From NCBI RefSeq assembly GCF_006346325.1, contig NZ_VDYR01000001.1, positions 1 to 64,000 on the forward strand: DNA of 64,000 bases. The letters run 5' to 3'. The position numbers were made by a program, and so were the translations under genes. The notes beneath the pieces were generated by a model. It was not told where the DNA came from. It saw only the letters and a list, made by a program, of their open reading frames with translations, and ran no database searches. Positions 36,972-44,850 of the stretch are shown here, piece after piece (the stretch's first letter is position 1; each line of letters opens with the position of its first letter). Origin of the DNA: Sphingomonas japonica. Lineage in GTDB: Bacteria; Pseudomonadota; Alphaproteobacteria; Sphingomonadales; Sphingomonadaceae.

Positions 36972-37502
36972 TCACGGGCGTTCTTCCGCGAGGCTGCCGG
37001 TGAAACCGATGGTCAGGGCGACATGCCCGCGCGTGCCCGTCGCGGCGGCGCCGATACGCAGCCGGGCGGGATCGATCGCGCCGGATGCGACGAGCTGCGC
37101 TGCTACGGCGCGGGCGCGGTCGATGGCGAGGATGTCGCGGCTGCCGGTGCGGGGATCGACGTCACTCGCGCTTCCCGTGACGCCGGTCAGGGTAACGGTG
37201 GTGCGCGGATCGCGTGCGGCATCGTCCAGCCAGCGCGCAATGTCTGTAACGCTGCCGGACACCAGTGCCGATCCGGATGCAAAACCACCGACGATGGCGA
37301 GGTCCACCGGCATCGCGGCCATGGCGGGCTCGCTGGTATCGCCGCCGAATGCCTGACGGACACCATCGACCATTCGGGCTTCGTCGATGCTGCGCGCCGC
37401 TTGCAGGAACACGAAGAAGCCGAGCAGCAACAGGCTGAGATCGGCAAGCGTGATCAGCCACAGCGGGCGCGCCACCGGTTCGTCGAAGCGGGCGAGAGTC
37501 AT
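36972..37502 (-). CDS. Atypical MotB-like protein with OmpA-type C-terminus
   Basis: 176 residues, far shorter than MotB (301 here). One transmembrane helix near the N-terminus (LWLITLADLSLLLLGFFVFLQA) holds Asp21, at the place of the proton-carrying Asp of MotB. A degenerate OmpA-like domain follows (about 65-176, including DILAIDRARAVAAQLVASGAID). The linker is short and the peptidoglycan-binding residues are not clear. The start overlaps the motA-like stop (ATGA), so the pair is translated together. The role could be a stator, or a flagellar assembly partner. Confidence 0.75.
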   Translation of the reverse strand: MTLARFDEPVARPLWLITLADLSLLLLGFFVFLQAARSIDEARMVDGVRQAFGGDTSEPAMAAMPVDLAIVGGFASGSALVSGSVTDIARWLDDAARDPRTTVTLTGVTGSASDVDPRTGSRDILAIDRARAVAAQLVASGAIDPARLRIGAAATGTRGHVALTIGFTGSLAEERP

Positions 37503-38164
37503 GCCGCCGCCACTTCGCGCAAACGCGGGCGTTCGCGGTCGGCCAGCGCCACCAGCGGCGCCTCGAGCCGGGCGCGTTCGAATGCTTCGGCGCGCGCAAG
37601 CCTGCGCAGGCGGGCGGCGACCGGGGCTGCGATCAACGCTGCGACCAGCGCGCCGTACAGGGTCGCCAGCAGCGCGATCGCCATGGCCGGGCCGATTGCC
37701 TCCGGATCGGTCATCGACTGGAACATGCGCGCGAGGCCGATCAGCGTGCCGATCATCCCCATCGTCGGCGCGATATCCGCAGCCGCGCTCCAGGTGTCGG
37801 CCACGGCAAGGTGGCGCTCGATGCGCGCGTCGCGGCACTCGGTGAGCGTACGCGCAACGGTTTCGGGCGGGCTGCCATCGACGATCGCATCGATGGCTGC
37901 GGCGATATCGGGGTCGGTGATTACCGAGCGGTCGAGCGCGATCACGCCGCTGCGCCGGGCGATCCGGCCGAGCGCGGCGATCTGCTGCAGGTGGGGGTCG
38001 GCATCGTAGCCGCGGCGCAGCACCAGGCGCACCGCCGCAAACGCGCGCAGCAGCAACCCGAGCGGAGTGCGCAGTACCAGCGCGATCAGGGTGCCGCCGC
38101 CGACGATCGCCAGCGCGACGGGATCGAAGAATGCGGTGAGCTCGGAAGGCAGGGCGATGGACAT
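37499..38164 (-). CDS. Second MotA/ExbB-like proton channel protein
   Basis: 221 residues. The core follows MotA: FFDPVALAIVGGGTL (TM1-2) and SAAADIAPTMGMIGTLIGLARMFQSM plus IGPAMAIALLATLYGALVAALIAAPVAARL (TM3-4), the Pro-containing proton-path helices. It lacks the cytosolic domain size of the 287-residue MotA at 47249. It is the first gene of the minus arm next to divergent flgB. No ribosome site is well placed before the ATG, and a near-consensus sigma-54 element lies just upstream. Confidence 0.78.
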   Translation of the reverse strand: MSIALPSELTAFFDPVALAIVGGGTLIALVLRTPLGLLLRAFAAVRLVLRRGYDADPHLQQIAALGRIARRSGVIALDRSVITDPDIAAAIDAIVDGSPPETVARTLTECRDARIERHLAVADTWSAAADIAPTMGMIGTLIGLARMFQSMTDPEAIGPAMAIALLATLYGALVAALIAAPVAARLRRLARAEAFERARLEAPLVALADRERPRLREVAAA

Positions 38165-38175
38165 GTCCCCGCACA

Positions 38176-38191
38176 AGCAAGCGCCGGGCCA
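38176..38191 (-). promoter_or_regulatory. Near-consensus sigma-54 promoter for motA-like gene
   Basis: The minus strand reads TGGCCCG-GCGC-TTGCT, one mismatch from the consensus (A to C). Transcription would begin near 38165, at the ATG (38164), making the mRNA almost leaderless. The enhancer palindrome at 38257-38272 lies about 81 bp upstream. Confidence 0.5.
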
Positions 38192-38256
38192 AGTGCTGGC
38201 AGCCGTGCCGCGTCCGGTTGTCCCGCACCGCGGAGGGCATCGCCTTGCCGCCGCCC

Positions 38257-38272
38257 CGGCAACATCTTGCCG
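38257..38272. promoter_or_regulatory. FlbD-like enhancer palindrome (divergent centre)
   Basis: CGGCAA-CATC-TTGCCG, a perfect palindrome with a four-base spacer, in the gap between the divergent flagellar arms. Extra TTGCCG half-sites lie at 38245-38250 and 38277-38282. Its centre is about 69 bp upstream of the flgB sigma-54 promoter and about 81 bp upstream of the motA-like one, a normal enhancer distance. Confidence 0.6.
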
Positions 38273-38325
38273 CCGGTTGCCGCTCCGACGCGATATTCCA
38301 GCTTCTCCGCCGCTTCTGCACGAAT

Positions 38326-38341
38326 TGGCACGGCCATTGCT
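38326..38341 (+). promoter_or_regulatory. Sigma-54 (-24/-12) promoter for flgBCDEFGHIJKL
   Basis: TGGCACG-GCCA-TTGCT, a perfect consensus match. Transcription should start near 38352, leaving a 29-base leader to flgB at 38381. No other promoter was seen in this arm, so it probably drives the whole flgB-flgL run. Confidence 0.85.
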
Positions 38342-38380
38342 TATTCGTGGGGACGACGTTTCACGCTGGAGAACCGCCCG

Positions 38381-38731
38381 ATGGCGAACGACAGTATTTT
38401 CGGAGTTCACGGAGCAGCGCTCTCGGTGCGTTCGCAGCGCATGGGTTTGCTCGCGTCGAACATCGCGAACGCCTCGACCCCTGGCTACAAGGCCAAGGAC
38501 ATCGATTTCCGCGCGGCGCTGTCGTCTATGGAGCGGGCCGGCGGCAGCGAGCGTGCGATCGATCAGGCGACGATGTTCCGCGTGCCGACGCAGCCGTCGA
38601 TGGATGGCAACACGGTCGAGCTCGCCACCGAGCAGACCGCCTTCGCCGAGAATGCGGTCGCATATCAGACCACGCTCGCGTTCCTGAACGGCCGGATCGG
38701 CACGCTCACGCGCGCGCTGAAGGGTGAATGA
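38381..38731 (+). CDS. flgB: Flagellar basal-body rod protein FlgB
   Basis: 116 residues, a little short of enteric FlgB. The start MANDSIFGVHGAALSVRSQRMGLLASNIANASTPGYKAKDIDF has the rod/hook ANIANASTPGY motif. It follows GGAG by ten bases. FlgB forms the proximal rod. The stop overlaps the flgC start (ATGA). First gene of the sigma-54 arm. Confidence 0.94.
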   Translation: MANDSIFGVHGAALSVRSQRMGLLASNIANASTPGYKAKDIDFRAALSSMERAGGSERAIDQATMFRVPTQPSMDGNTVELATEQTAFAENAVAYQTTLAFLNGRIGTLTRALKGE

Positions 38732-39147
38732 CGATGCCTGATGCCGCTCCCATGAACATCTTCCAGGTATCGGGCCGCGCAATGTCGGCGCAGCTCGTTC
38801 GGATGAACACCACCGCGTCGAACCTCGCCAATGCGGGCTCGGTCGCGACCACCGCCGACGCGGCCTACAAGACGATGAAGCCGGTATTCCGCACGCATTT
38901 CGATGCGGCGAACGCGCTGGCCACCGTCGATGTCGAAAGCGTCGTCAATGCCGGCGAAGCGCCGACCAAGCGCTACGATCCCGGCAACCCGCTCGCCGAT
39001 GCCGAGGGCAATGTCTTCGAAAGCGCGGTCGATGAGACCCGCGAGCTGGTCGACATGATGGAGGCCGCGCGCACCTACCAGAACAATGTCGAGGTCATGC
39101 AGACAGCCAAGACCTTGATCGTCGATACCTTGAAACTGGGACGCTGA
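38728..39147 (+). CDS. flgC: Flagellar basal-body rod protein FlgC
   Basis: 139 residues. MNTTASNLANAGSVATT is the flagellar rod N-terminal motif, and the C-terminus, EARELVDMM-like (DETRELVDMMEAARTYQNNVEVMQTAKTL), is the matching C-terminal helix. FlgC joins FlgB, FlgF and FlgG in the rod. The ATG overlaps the flgB stop, although in-frame ATGs six and 24 bases later are possible. Confidence 0.95.
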   Translation: MTMPDAAPMNIFQVSGRAMSAQLVRMNTTASNLANAGSVATTADAAYKTMKPVFRTHFDAANALATVDVESVVNAGEAPTKRYDPGNPLADAEGNVFESAVDETRELVDMMEAARTYQNNVEVMQTAKTLIVDTLKLGR

Positions 39148-39149
39148 TC

Positions 39150-39827
39150 ATGGCGACATCCTTCGACACCACGCTTTCGAACCTGGGCATCGGTCGTACG
39201 ACCGAGAGTCAGGCGCCGGTCGGCAATGCCAAGACCACGCTGGGCCAGGACGATTTCCTTGCGCTGATGACCGCGCAGCTCAAAAACCAGGACCCGTTCG
39301 AGCCCGTCGACAACACCCAGATGGTCGCGCAGATGGCGCAATTCTCGTCGCTCGCCGGCATCACCGAAATGTCGTCGACGCTCAAGTCGATCGCGGACAA
39401 GCTCAATGGGACTACGCCGAGCGACGCGCTCGCCTGGGTCGGCCGGACGGTTCTGACCGAGGGCAATGTTGCGTTCGCGCGGACTTCAGGCGGGATCGAG
39501 GGCGGTGTCGAACTCGACGCCGGCGCCAGCAACGTCAACGTCACCATCACCGCGGCGAGCGGCGAGGTGCTCAAGTCGATCGAGCTGGGCGCACAGCCTG
39601 CGGGCACCGTCAATTTCGACTGGGACGGCAAGAACATGGCCGGCGAAGATGCCGGCGACGGCCCGTTCCAGGTCACCGTTTCCGCCCGCGACGGCGACAA
39701 GGCGATCGCCGCCCGTCCGCTCGTCTGGGCACCGGTCACGTCGGTCTCGATCGTGAACGGCGAACCCGTCCTCCAGCTTCCCGGCATCGGCCAGGTCAAC
39801 TCCTCCGCCGTCCGCTCGGTCGGCTGA
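39150..39827 (+). CDS. flgD: Hook-capping protein FlgD
   Basis: 225 residues. The N-terminal FlgD motif GQDDFLALMTAQLKNQDPFEPVDNTQMVAQMAQFSSLAGITEM is clear. A FlgD Ig-like and Tudor-like region follows (about 95-220). It caps the growing hook and is needed for adding FlgE. It starts two bases after the flgC stop, so it is in the same operon. Confidence 0.95.
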   Translation: MATSFDTTLSNLGIGRTTESQAPVGNAKTTLGQDDFLALMTAQLKNQDPFEPVDNTQMVAQMAQFSSLAGITEMSSTLKSIADKLNGTTPSDALAWVGRTVLTEGNVAFARTSGGIEGGVELDAGASNVNVTITAASGEVLKSIELGAQPAGTVNFDWDGKNMAGEDAGDGPFQVTVSARDGDKAIAARPLVWAPVTSVSIVNGEPVLQLPGIGQVNSSAVRSVG

Positions 39828-39852
39828 GCCCCTCAAGGAAAAGGAAAAACCC

Positions 39853-41121
39853 ATGTCCTTCTATACGTCGCTGAGCGGGCTCCAGGCCTCGCAAAAGGAA
39901 ATGTCGACGATCTCGCACAATCTTGCGAACGTCGCCACCGACGGCTTCAAGAAGAGCCGCACCGAATTCGCCGACGTCATCGCGTCGTCGGTCTCGTCGA
40001 GCCCGACCGCGCTGGTCGGGTCGGGTGTCGTCACCAAGGCGATCCGCCAGCAGTTCGCGCAAGGTACGCTCACCCAGACCGGCACCGCGCTCGATCTCGC
40101 GGTATCGGGCGACGGCTTCTTCGTGACCAAGGCCGATCCCGAGGCCACCAAGATCAACTTCACGCGCAACGGCGGCTTCCTTGTCGATAACGAGCGCTTT
40201 GTCGTCGACGGCCAAGGCGGTCACCTGCAGGTGTTCCCGGTGGATGGCAGCGGTACCGTCGTCGCCGCCGGCGTCGGTTCGACCGTCAGCCTGCGCTTGC
40301 CGCAGACCAGCGGCACGCCGGTCGCGACCGGCAATGTCGCGCTGAGCGTCAACCTCAACGCCGGATCGCAGGTTCCGATGGCCGATTTCGATCGCTTCGA
40401 TCCGACCAGCTACAACCAGTCGACGCAGACCACGATCTATGACGGCACCGGCAATCCGCTGACGATGACCACCTATTTCGTGCGCGAGACCGCTCCGACC
40501 ACGGCGCAGCCGACCAGCACCTGGTCCGCATACAGCTTCGTCGGCGATCAGCAGTTGCAGAGCGGCGGCACTCCCGACGCGCCGATCACGCTGACCTTCG
40601 ACGATACCGGGACGCTCACGTCGCCGACCACCGCAACCGCCTATGACGCGTTCACGCCGACCGGCAGCACCGCGGAGCAGGCGCTGTCGCTTGATTTCGG
40701 CGTCGAAACGACACAGGCGGCATCGCCGTTCATCGTCAATGCCCGCACCCAGGACGGCCAGGCGGTCGGCCAGCTCGAATCGGTCGCGGTCGACAGCGAA
40801 GGCATCGTGCGCGCCAGCTTCTCGAACGGCGACAACATCGCGCTGGGCAAGGTCGCGCTTGCCAACTTCTCCAACCCGGCCGGCCTGCGCCAGCTCGGTA
40901 ACAGCTCGTGGGCGGCAACCGGCGTTTCGGGCGAGCCCGTACTGGGCGAAGCCGGGATCGGGGGGTTCGGCAACCTGATGTCGGGCATGATCGAGGGATC
41001 GAACGTCGACATCACCGAGGAACTGGTCGCACTGATCGCGGCGCAGCGGAATTTCCAGGCGAATTCCAAGGCGCTCGATACGTCGAGCCAGATCCAGCAG
41101 ACGATCTTCAACATCAACTGA
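39853..41121 (+). CDS. flgE: Flagellar hook protein FlgE
   Basis: 422 residues. The N-terminus MSFYTSLSGLQASQKEMSTISHNLANVATDGFKKS and the C-terminus NVDITEELVALIAAQRNFQANSKALDTSSQIQQTIFNI are the conserved coiled-coil ends of hook proteins, and the central D1/D2 domains are threonine- and serine-rich. It forms the hook joint. An AAGGAAAAGGA sequence precedes the ATG by about ten bases. It is 25 bases after flgD. Confidence 0.96.
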   Translation: MSFYTSLSGLQASQKEMSTISHNLANVATDGFKKSRTEFADVIASSVSSSPTALVGSGVVTKAIRQQFAQGTLTQTGTALDLAVSGDGFFVTKADPEATKINFTRNGGFLVDNERFVVDGQGGHLQVFPVDGSGTVVAAGVGSTVSLRLPQTSGTPVATGNVALSVNLNAGSQVPMADFDRFDPTSYNQSTQTTIYDGTGNPLTMTTYFVRETAPTTAQPTSTWSAYSFVGDQQLQSGGTPDAPITLTFDDTGTLTSPTTATAYDAFTPTGSTAEQALSLDFGVETTQAASPFIVNARTQDGQAVGQLESVAVDSEGIVRASFSNGDNIALGKVALANFSNPAGLRQLGNSSWAATGVSGEPVLGEAGIGGFGNLMSGMIEGSNVDITEELVALIAAQRNFQANSKALDTSSQIQQTIFNIN

Positions 41122-41147
41122 TCTGAAGCGGGAAGGGGGGACGCACC

Positions 41148-41894
41148 ATGGATCGGCTGGTCTACACCGCGCTGTCGGGGCTCAAGAGCCAGATGTCGGC
41201 GCAGGCGGCGATCGCGAACAATATCGCGAACGCCTCGACGATCGGCTTTCGTCAGGATCGCGTCTCCTTTTCCAACCTGCTGCTCGACGGCACCGGGCTC
41301 GCGACGCGGGCTCCGTCGGGCGAGGAAGTTACCGATGCCGACCGGCGCGCCGGGGCGATCATGGCGACGGGCCGCCCGCTCGACGTCGCGGTCACCAGCG
41401 ATGCGTGGATGACCGTCCAGGCGACCGACGGCAGCGAAGCCTATACCCGGCGCGGCGACCTCTCGGTCTCGCTCAGCGGCGTCTTGGAGACCGGCGACGG
41501 TTTCCCGGTGATGGGGTCGGGGGGCCCCATCACCGTCCCGCCGCACGAGAGCATCGCCATCGCCGACGACGGCACCGTATCGATCGTGCCGCTGGGTGCC
41601 GACGACGCGACGCCGCCGGTGGTGCTCGACCGCATCAAGCTGGTCAGCACCGACGGCACCAACACGATCAAGGGTCTCGACAACCTGCTGCATGTGAAGG
41701 GTGGGGGCATCCTGCCCGACGACCTCGATGCCAAGGTCCAGTCGGGGTCGCTCGAACAGTCGAACGTCAACCTGACGCAGGCGCTGGTCGACATGATGGA
41801 AAACCAGCGCGGCTACGAAGTGCAGGCCAACCTGCTCAAGGAAGCCAAGAAGATGGACGAAAGCTCCGCATCGCTGATGCGGATGCCGGGCTGA
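41148..41894 (+). CDS. flgF: Flagellar rod protein FlgF
   Basis: 248 residues. MDRLVYTALSGLKSQMSAQAAIANNIANASTIGFRQDRVSF is the rod N-terminus, and QSNVNLTQALVDMMENQRGYEVQANLLKEAKKMDE is the C-terminal motif. FlgF forms the proximal/distal rod with FlgG. A strong GGAAGGGGGG sequence precedes the ATG. It is 26 bases downstream of flgE and 14 bases before flgG. Confidence 0.95.
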   Translation: MDRLVYTALSGLKSQMSAQAAIANNIANASTIGFRQDRVSFSNLLLDGTGLATRAPSGEEVTDADRRAGAIMATGRPLDVAVTSDAWMTVQATDGSEAYTRRGDLSVSLSGVLETGDGFPVMGSGGPITVPPHESIAIADDGTVSIVPLGADDATPPVVLDRIKLVSTDGTNTIKGLDNLLHVKGGGILPDDLDAKVQSGSLEQSNVNLTQALVDMMENQRGYEVQANLLKEAKKMDESSASLMRMPG

Positions 41895-41908
41895 AGGGAG
41901 CCGACACC

Positions 41909-42697
41909 ATGACCAACGCCGCACTCCACATCGCACGCACCGGGCTCGATGCCCAGGACATGCGCATGCGCGTGATCTCGAACAACCTCGCCAACGTCAA
42001 TACCACCGGCTTCAAGCGCGACCGGGCGTCGTTCGAGACGCTGGCCTATCAGGTGGTGACGTCGGCCGGTTCTGCGAGCACGTCGGAAACCCAATATGCC
42101 ACCGGCACCAATCTGGGCACCGGCGTGCGTATCCAGGGAACGTCGCGGATCGACACGCAGGGGTCGCTGCAGACCACCGGCAATGCGCTCGACATGGCAT
42201 TGGACGGCAATGGCTTCTTCCAGGTGCAGTTGCCGGGCGGCCAGCTCGGCTACACCCGCGCGGGCAATTTCTCGCGCTCCGCAGAAGGCCTGATGGTCAC
42301 GTCGGAGGGCTATCAGGTGATGCCGGGCATCACGATCCCCGAAGGCGCGACGTCGATCACGGTCGGCGCCGACGGTACCGTCTCGGCGGTCGTCCCCGGA
42401 CAGACCGAGGCTGCGCAGATCGGCCAGGTGCAGATCGCGGCGTTTCCCAATGCCGCGGGGCTCCAGGCGATCGGCGACAATTATCTGACCGAGACCGCAG
42501 CGTCGGGCGCGGTCAACCTAGGCATCGCCGGACAGGATGGCCGCGGCCAGATCCGCCAGGGGATGCTCGAAGGATCGAACGTCAACGTCGTCGAGGAACT
42601 TGTCGACATGATCGAAACCCAGCGCGCGTACGAGGTCAATTCCAAGATGATCTCCGCGACCGACGAGATGCTGCAATATGTCAACCAGAACCTCTGA
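41909..42697 (+). CDS. flgG: Distal rod protein FlgG
   Basis: 262 residues from MTNAALHIARTGLDAQDMRM, with VISNNLANVNTTGFKRDRASFETL, and GNALDMALDGNGFFQVQLPGG, a FlgG hallmark. The C-terminal GSNVNVVEELVDMIETQRAYEVNSKMISATDEMLQYVNQNL is present. It builds the distal rod. The ATG follows AGGGAG. Confidence 0.96.
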   Translation: MTNAALHIARTGLDAQDMRMRVISNNLANVNTTGFKRDRASFETLAYQVVTSAGSASTSETQYATGTNLGTGVRIQGTSRIDTQGSLQTTGNALDMALDGNGFFQVQLPGGQLGYTRAGNFSRSAEGLMVTSEGYQVMPGITIPEGATSITVGADGTVSAVVPGQTEAAQIGQVQIAAFPNAAGLQAIGDNYLTETAASGAVNLGIAGQDGRGQIRQGMLEGSNVNVVEELVDMIETQRAYEVNSKMISATDEMLQYVNQNL

Positions 42698-42698
42698 A

Positions 42699-43394
42699 AT
42701 GGGCGCGCTCGCCAAGTTCGTTGCCGGCCTCGCCGCCGGCGGTGCCCTTGTGCTCGGCATGGCGATCGCCGCGCCGCCCGCCAATGCGCAGCTGTTCGGC
42801 AAGAAGAAGGACAAGGTCGCCTTCGTCGCGACGGCTGCCCCGGCCCCTGTCGCCGCACCCGCCAACGGCTCGATCTTCCAGGCCGGCGACGGCTATGCCG
42901 CGCTGTACGAGGGTCAGCGCGCGCGCCGCGTCGGCGACCTGCTGACGATCGTGCTGGTCGAACGCACCGTCGCCACCAAGTCCGCGGGATCGCAGCTCGA
43001 TTCGTCGGGCGGTTTCGGCATCACCCCGCCCACTGTCGGGCCGTTCTCGTTCAACCCCGGCGCTGCCAAGGTCGGCGGTAACCGCGGCTTCGACGGTGTC
43101 GGTACCGCAGGCCAGGCCAACGCACTGTCGGGTGAGGTCAGCGTGACCGTCGCCGAGGTCTATCCCAACGGCACGATGCTGGTGCAGGGGCAGAAAAGCG
43201 TGACGCTCAACCGCGGCGACGAGTTCGTGCAGATCAAGGGGCTGGTGCGCACCGCCGATATCGACGCGAACAACCGCGTCGCATCGACTCGCGTAGCCGA
43301 CGCCCAGATCGCCTATACCGGCAAGGGCGACGTCGCCCGCGCCAGCCGCCAGGGCTGGCTCAGCCGCTTCTTCCAAGTCATCAGCCCGTTCTGA
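42699..43394 (+). CDS. flgH: L-ring protein FlgH without a lipobox
   Basis: 231 residues from this ATG. The signal region AGGALVLGMAIAAPPANAQ has an AxA site (cleavage about residue 30), and no cysteine occurs in the first 60 residues, whereas FlgH is usually a lipoprotein. The mature part keeps FlgH motifs: AALYEGQRARRVGDLLTIVLVERT, KVGGNRGFDGVG, GQANALSGEVSVTVAEVYPNG, MLVQGQKSVTLN and GLVRTADIDANNRVASTRVADAQIAYTGKGDV. It forms the outer-membrane L-ring. An upstream ATG (42678) adds seven residues, also without Cys. Confidence 0.9.
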   Translation: MGALAKFVAGLAAGGALVLGMAIAAPPANAQLFGKKKDKVAFVATAAPAPVAAPANGSIFQAGDGYAALYEGQRARRVGDLLTIVLVERTVATKSAGSQLDSSGGFGITPPTVGPFSFNPGAAKVGGNRGFDGVGTAGQANALSGEVSVTVAEVYPNGTMLVQGQKSVTLNRGDEFVQIKGLVRTADIDANNRVASTRVADAQIAYTGKGDVARASRQGWLSRFFQVISPF

Positions 43395-43408
43395 CCGGAG
43401 TGCGATCC

Positions 43409-44503
43409 ATGATTCGCCTGTTTCTCGCGCTTCTTGCCAGCCTCCTGATCGCCGCACCCGTCAGTGCCGAGCGCGTCAAGGATCTCGGCAATTTCCAAGG
43501 TATCCGCACCAATCAGCTGACCGGATACGGCATCGTCGTCGGCCTGCCCGGCACTGGTGACGACAATCTCGAATACACCGTCCAGTCGATGAAGGGCGTC
43601 GCTTCGCGATTCGGGCTGCAATTGCCGGCGGGCGTCAATCCCGCGCTCAAGAATACTGCAGTGGTGCTCATCACCGCGGAACTGCCCGCCTTCGCCAAGC
43701 CGGGGCAGAAGCTCGACATCACCGTATCGGCGATGGGCAAATCGAAGTCGCTGCGCGGCGGCAGCCTGATCCTCACCCCGCTGATCGGTGCCGATGGCCA
43801 GATCTATGCGATGGCGCAGGGCAATCTGGCGGTCGGCGGCCTGGGGGCCGATGGCAAGGACGGATCGAGCATCGTCGTCAACATTCCATCGGCGGGCCGC
43901 ATTCCCGAGGGCGCGACGGTCGAGCGTGCGGTCGATACCGGCTTCGCCACCGCGCCGACGCTGATGTTCAACCTCGCCCGCGCTGACTTCACCACGGCGC
44001 AGCGCGTCGCTGGTGTCATCAACGGCCGCTTCGGTGCGCAGACCGCCAGTGCGATCGACGCGGTGTCGGTATCGGTCGCGGCTCCGGTCGGTGCCGATGT
44101 CCGCGCGATGCTGATGAGCGAGATCGAAAATCTCGAGGTCGATCCGGCAGAGGCTTCGGCCCGCGTCATCGTCAATGCGCGCACCGGCACCGTCGTCATC
44201 AACTCGGCAGTGCGGGTGAGCCCGGCGGCGGTAACGCACGGTAAACTAACTGTCCGTATCGAGGAAAATCAGCAGGTCGTGCAGCCTGCACCGTTCAGCC
44301 AGGGCCAGACCGCCGTCGAACAGCAATCGGGGGTCGGGGTCGAAGAGGAGAAGCGCCCGATGTTCCTGCTCGATCCGGGCCCCAAATTGGCCGATGTGGT
44401 CAAGGCGGTGAACGCGATCGGCGCATCGCCCGCAGACCTCGTCGCCATCCTCGAAGCATTGAAGCAGGCGGGCGCCTTGAAGGCGGAGCTGGTCATCCTG
44501 TGA
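43409..44503 (+). CDS. flgI: P-ring protein FlgI
   Basis: 364 residues from MIRLFLALLASLLIAAPVSAERVKDLGNFQGIRTNQLTGYGIVVGLPGTGD, a signal peptide and the FlgI signature. GGSLILTPLIGADGQIYAMAQGNLAVGG and TGTVVINSAVRVSPAAVTHGKLTV follow. FlgI makes the periplasmic P-ring. GGAG lies eight bases before this ATG; a GTG nine bases upstream is less likely. The C-terminus (PADLVAILEALKQAGALKAELVIL) is the standard end, overlapping the next gene by four bases. Confidence 0.96.
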   Translation: MIRLFLALLASLLIAAPVSAERVKDLGNFQGIRTNQLTGYGIVVGLPGTGDDNLEYTVQSMKGVASRFGLQLPAGVNPALKNTAVVLITAELPAFAKPGQKLDITVSAMGKSKSLRGGSLILTPLIGADGQIYAMAQGNLAVGGLGADGKDGSSIVVNIPSAGRIPEGATVERAVDTGFATAPTLMFNLARADFTTAQRVAGVINGRFGAQTASAIDAVSVSVAAPVGADVRAMLMSEIENLEVDPAEASARVIVNARTGTVVINSAVRVSPAAVTHGKLTVRIEENQQVVQPAPFSQGQTAVEQQSGVGVEEEKRPMFLLDPGPKLADVVKAVNAIGASPADLVAILEALKQAGALKAELVIL

Positions 44504-44850
44504 CCAGCCCGATCGCCTCGACTGCGAAGGCCGGTGGCGGCGTGTCGATCGACACGTCGCGACTGGCGTCTGCGGAAAACCTGCAACAGGCGGGCGAGCG
44601 TTTCGAGGCGATCTTCACCAACATGATGCTGTCGTCGATGCGCAAGGCCAAGCTGGCCGACGGATTGTTCGAAAGCCAGGCGCTCGATCAGTTTCGCGAC
44701 ATGCAGGATCAGCAACTCGCCCAGTCGATGGCGCAGACCGCGCCGATCGGCATTGGCAAGGCGATGACCGACTTCCTCGCTAAACAAGCGGCGCTGCCGG
44801 CCGTTTCCCAGGCGAGTGCAACCGGGGCCGAGGCGGAACCTGAACCATGA
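44500..44850 (+). CDS. flgJ: Rod-binding protein, FlgJ N-terminal domain only
   Basis: 116 residues from a GTG overlapping the flgI stop. The rod-binding domain of FlgJ is seen in RFEAIFTNMMLSSMRKAKLADGLFESQALDQFRDMQDQQLAQSMAQTAPIGIGKAM. The muramidase domain present in enteric FlgJ is absent, so cell-wall cutting must come from another enzyme; the transglycosylase at 34766-35665 is a good candidate. The stop overlaps the flgK ATG. Confidence 0.88.
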   Translation: MTSPIASTAKAGGGVSIDTSRLASAENLQQAGERFEAIFTNMMLSSMRKAKLADGLFESQALDQFRDMQDQQLAQSMAQTAPIGIGKAMTDFLAKQAALPAVSQASATGAEAEPEP

